Origin: Roseitalea sp. MMSF_3546
GTDB taxonomy: Bacteria; Pseudomonadota; Alphaproteobacteria; Rhizobiales; Rhizobiaceae
DNA: 48,712 nt
Assembly (NCBI RefSeq): GCF_030732865.1
Contig: NZ_JASHKB010000028.1
Location: 1-48,712 of the forward strand
Direction: 5' to 3'
Within the stretch, counting starts at the first letter, position 1; each line of letters begins with the position of its first letter. The translations under genes were made by a program, and so were the position numbers. Below, in pieces: positions 48,674 through 48,712 of the stretch. The notes below the pieces were generated by a model. That model did no database searches. It worked only from the letters and a program-made list of their open reading frames with translations, and was not told the origin of the DNA.

Positions 48674-48712
48674 GACGACCTCCTCTTCGATTGGGAGGCC
48701 GGGGCGGCACGG

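Larger units (their letters stand above)
18879..48712. mobile_element. Siphophage-type prophage (right end outside window)
   Basis: A continuous late region on the minus strand holds terminase, portal, capsid, connector, tube, tape measure, lysis and baseplate genes, with short overlaps throughout. Three cargo loci interrupt it. No integrase or repressor of its own is seen in this part. The integrase at 7290 and the tRNA scar at 5401 may be its left end, in which case the defence operon is phage cargo. The structural genes show no frameshifts, so the prophage may be functional. Confidence 0.85.

Overview
The window is GC-rich alphaproteobacterial DNA, most likely from a Rhodobacteraceae-like host. 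The tail genes resemble those of the Rhodobacter gene transfer agent (GTA), and families common in that group (DUF2793, DUF6880, DUF2460/DUF2163) are present. Almost all of it is mobile DNA: the end of a decayed conjugative element, a tRNA attachment-site scar, an integrase-linked defence island, and about 30 kb of prophage.

Region 1 (1-5.2 kb, + strand) is the end of a P-type (trb) conjugation operon: trbL, trbF, trbG, trbI and a DUF2274 gene. TrbL has lost its N-terminus and is preceded by the last codons of a SEC-C motif protein, so the transfer apparatus is probably broken. Next comes a divergent XRE regulator / small DUF2285-like protein pair that resembles the QseC/QseM transfer switch of Mesorhizobium integrative and conjugative elements (ICEs).

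Region 2 (5.3-19.1 kb) opens with the 3' half of an initiator tRNA-Met gene and its terminator. This is what the distal attachment site of an element integrated in that tRNA looks like. A DUF6880 gene, a tyrosine integrase and a one-way defence operon follow: HTH regulator, HsdM, a DUF262/HNH GmrSD-like nuclease, HsdS, the DarT/DarG toxin-antitoxin pair, and HsdR. A small convergent gene closes the island.

Region 3 (19.1 kb to the right edge) is a siphophage-type prophage. Late genes run leftward on the minus strand: RuvC-like nuclease, DUF6362, methyltransferase, (small + strand genes), terminase, gpW, portal, protease-capsid fusion, DUF2190, connector and tail completion proteins, tube, a frameshifted tail chaperone, tape measure, DUF2460, a complete lysis cassette, DUF2163, NlpC/P60, a 1322-aa baseplate protein and DUF2793. 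The tail proteins are GTA-like; the head, packaging and lysis genes are not. No second copy of the tRNA core was seen between 18.9 kb and the right edge, so regions 2 and 3 may be one element whose other end lies outside the window.

The least explained content is three AT-richer or unusual cargo loci in the prophage. They are a two-gene alpha/beta-hydrolase + unknown-protein cassette between two tail-completion genes (32.9-34.7 kb); an opposite-strand membrane/secreted protein pair behind a short leader ORF (43.5-44.8 kb); and a secreted protein made of nine 18-residue, one-cysteine repeats (46.7-47.3 kb). The hydrolase cassette is the best candidate for an undescribed (possibly anti-phage) system.
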